A program made the position numbers and the translations under genes. Under the pieces are notes generated by a model, which was not told the DNA's origin, did not search any database, and was given only the letters and a program-made list of their open reading frames with translations. From Chryseobacterium panacisoli (GTDB lineage Bacteria > Bacteroidota > Bacteroidia > Flavobacteriales > Weeksellaceae), in the NCBI RefSeq assembly GCF_008274625.1, contig NZ_VTRU01000001.1, forward strand, positions 1,116,001-1,180,000: a stretch of DNA of 64,000 bases, in the 5' to 3' direction. Position 1 is the first letter of the stretch. Each line of letters starts with the position of its first letter. Shown piece by piece: positions 63,185-64,000 of this stretch.

Positions 63185-64000
63185 TTACAAGTGCTTATTC
63201 CCGGTAATTTTTAATTCGTTCAAATCCAGCTGGGATTCCGCTTTTCTTATCTCGTCTTCACTGAATCGTTTTTCACGTTTCATCTGAAACAGTTCTTTTC
63301 TCTGCAGGGCAAATATATCCAGTATCACCTTGTGATATTCTGCCATATCATTTCTTCTGTTGGTACACATTTCCAAAGAGTTTAAATGATTCTGGTGAAG
63401 TTTGATATCGGTTTCCAAAGCTTTTTTAAAATTTTCAAGCAGACTATTGCTGCTCACCAATTCATTGTATTCTTTATCAAGTTTTTGAACAGCAAGTTTA
63501 TCCAGTCTCATCTGAATTCCGGCCTGCTGTTCGTGAGAAGGGAGAATAGGATCAATTTCCTGAATTTTTGTCAATTTAATTACCAAGGGAAGTGTCAATC
63601 CCTGAAATACCAATGTTACAAAAATGACTACAAATGTGATAAAAATGATCAGGTTTCTCATGGGAAACTCTGCCTGACTGTTCATCATTACCGGAATGGA
63701 AAGTGCTGTAGCCAACGAAACTACGCCTCTCATTCCTGCCCATCCTATAATTAAAGGGTTTTTCCATCCCGGGCTTGGATCACGACGGGCATTTTCACTC
63801 AGCCATCTTGGAATATGAGCCACGGGATAAATCCATAACAGACGTACTACAATAACGATCAGACTTATAATCAACCCATATTTGATTCCTTCCATTAATG
63901 AAATTTCTCCCAGGCCATTAATGATATCCGGAAGTTCCAGCCCTATTAGTACAAATACCAAAGCGTTCATTACGAAAATCAGGGTATTCCAGACTCCTGT
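63185..64000 (-). CDS. CPA1 Na+/H+ antiporter, C-terminal part (cut by the window edge)
   Basis: At least 271 residues; the frame stays open to the right edge (TGVWNTLIFV before the first Met at 63970), so the N-terminus is outside. The membrane part includes NALVFVLIGLELP (a typical CPA1 helix), RLLWIYPVAH, GWAGMRGVVSLATALSIPV (about 95-113 of the visible part; the conserved R-G-V-V-S-L-A) and a last helix. A cytoplasmic tail of about 120 residues is helical and charged. It would exchange Na+ or K+ for H+ across the inner membrane. The next gene in this direction is the receiver-like protein. Confidence 0.92.
   Translation of the reverse strand, partial: TGVWNTLIFVMNALVFVLIGLELPDIINGLGEISLMEGIKYGLIISLIVIVVRLLWIYPVAHIPRWLSENARRDPSPGWKNPLIIGWAGMRGVVSLATALSIPVMMNSQAEFPMRNLIIFITFVVIFVTLVFQGLTLPLVIKLTKIQEIDPILPSHEQQAGIQMRLDKLAVQKLDKEYNELVSSNSLLENFKKALETDIKLHQNHLNSLEMCTNRRNDMAEYHKVILDIFALQRKELFQMKREKRFSEDEIRKAESQLDLNELKITGNKHL

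Overview
This window looks like chromosome from a low-GC member of the Bacteroidota, most likely a Chryseobacterium-type flavobacterium (Weeksellaceae). The signs are Bacteroidota-style promoters (TAnnTTTG at -7 with TTG at -33), TonB/SusC-type modules, a type IX secretion sorting domain, secreted proteins that begin with an 'AQVGINT' motif, a double-glycine-leader mini-protein, a fused E1 alpha/beta ketoacid dehydrogenase and GH29/GH3/GH109 glycosidases. The genus is inferred from general familiarity, not from a search. Both edges cut genes: a patatin-like phospholipase on the left and a CPA1 Na+/H+ antiporter on the right.

Layout. 0-12.6 kb: lpdA, small exported proteins, an alpha-L-fucosidase/GH3 glycosidase pair, then a GbsR/MarR-type regulator followed by six same-strand genes (two small membrane proteins, a DCC-family protein, an SRPBCC protein, DUF2071 and a TIGR01777 epimerase). 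A near-identical 20-bp palindrome lies in the regulator promoter and again before the first downstream gene. 12.6-25 kb: a cell-envelope block read leftward: ECF sigma factor, a membrane-anchored protein joining an anti-sigma-like N-terminus to a TonB plug, a VWA domain and a T9SS tail, a VWA lipoprotein with calcium-type repeats, a SusC-like barrel without a plug, and an alpha-2-macroglobulin that carries a plug. 25-35.8 kb: papain-type protease, a GG-leader peptide, an OYE/HxlR divergent pair, an AhpD-like protein, a methyltransferase broken at a G8 tract, E1 dehydrogenase and polyprenyl synthase. 36-50 kb: mostly housekeeping genes (rlmN, queA, an AIM24 protein, M61 and S9 peptidases) plus a three-gene, overlapping N-acetylhexosamine salvage operon (GH109, sugar nucleotidyltransferase, NahK-like kinase).

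50-60.2 kb is the accessory highlight. Between a tRNA 3' remnant and a secreted M17 N-domain protein lie topoisomerase III and, just upstream of it on the same strand, a visibly AT-rich three-ORF operon. It encodes a P-loop ATPase, a protein of unknown fold and an 874-residue adenosine deaminase with the full set of ADA motifs. This matches the RdrA/RdrB plan of the RADAR anti-phage system. The ATPase ORF and the middle ORF are in the same reading frame, separated by one TAA and one further codon, and a lid-like motif of the ATPase seems to fall in the second ORF. The locus is therefore either a naturally split RdrA or an interrupted one.

Dispersed 65-105-bp palindromic elements (arms like GATTCCTACGGAATGACA) occur in five intergenic regions, all in the right half. 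The last 3 kb hold a pirin, a Crp/Fnr regulator, a degenerate receiver protein and the antiporter.
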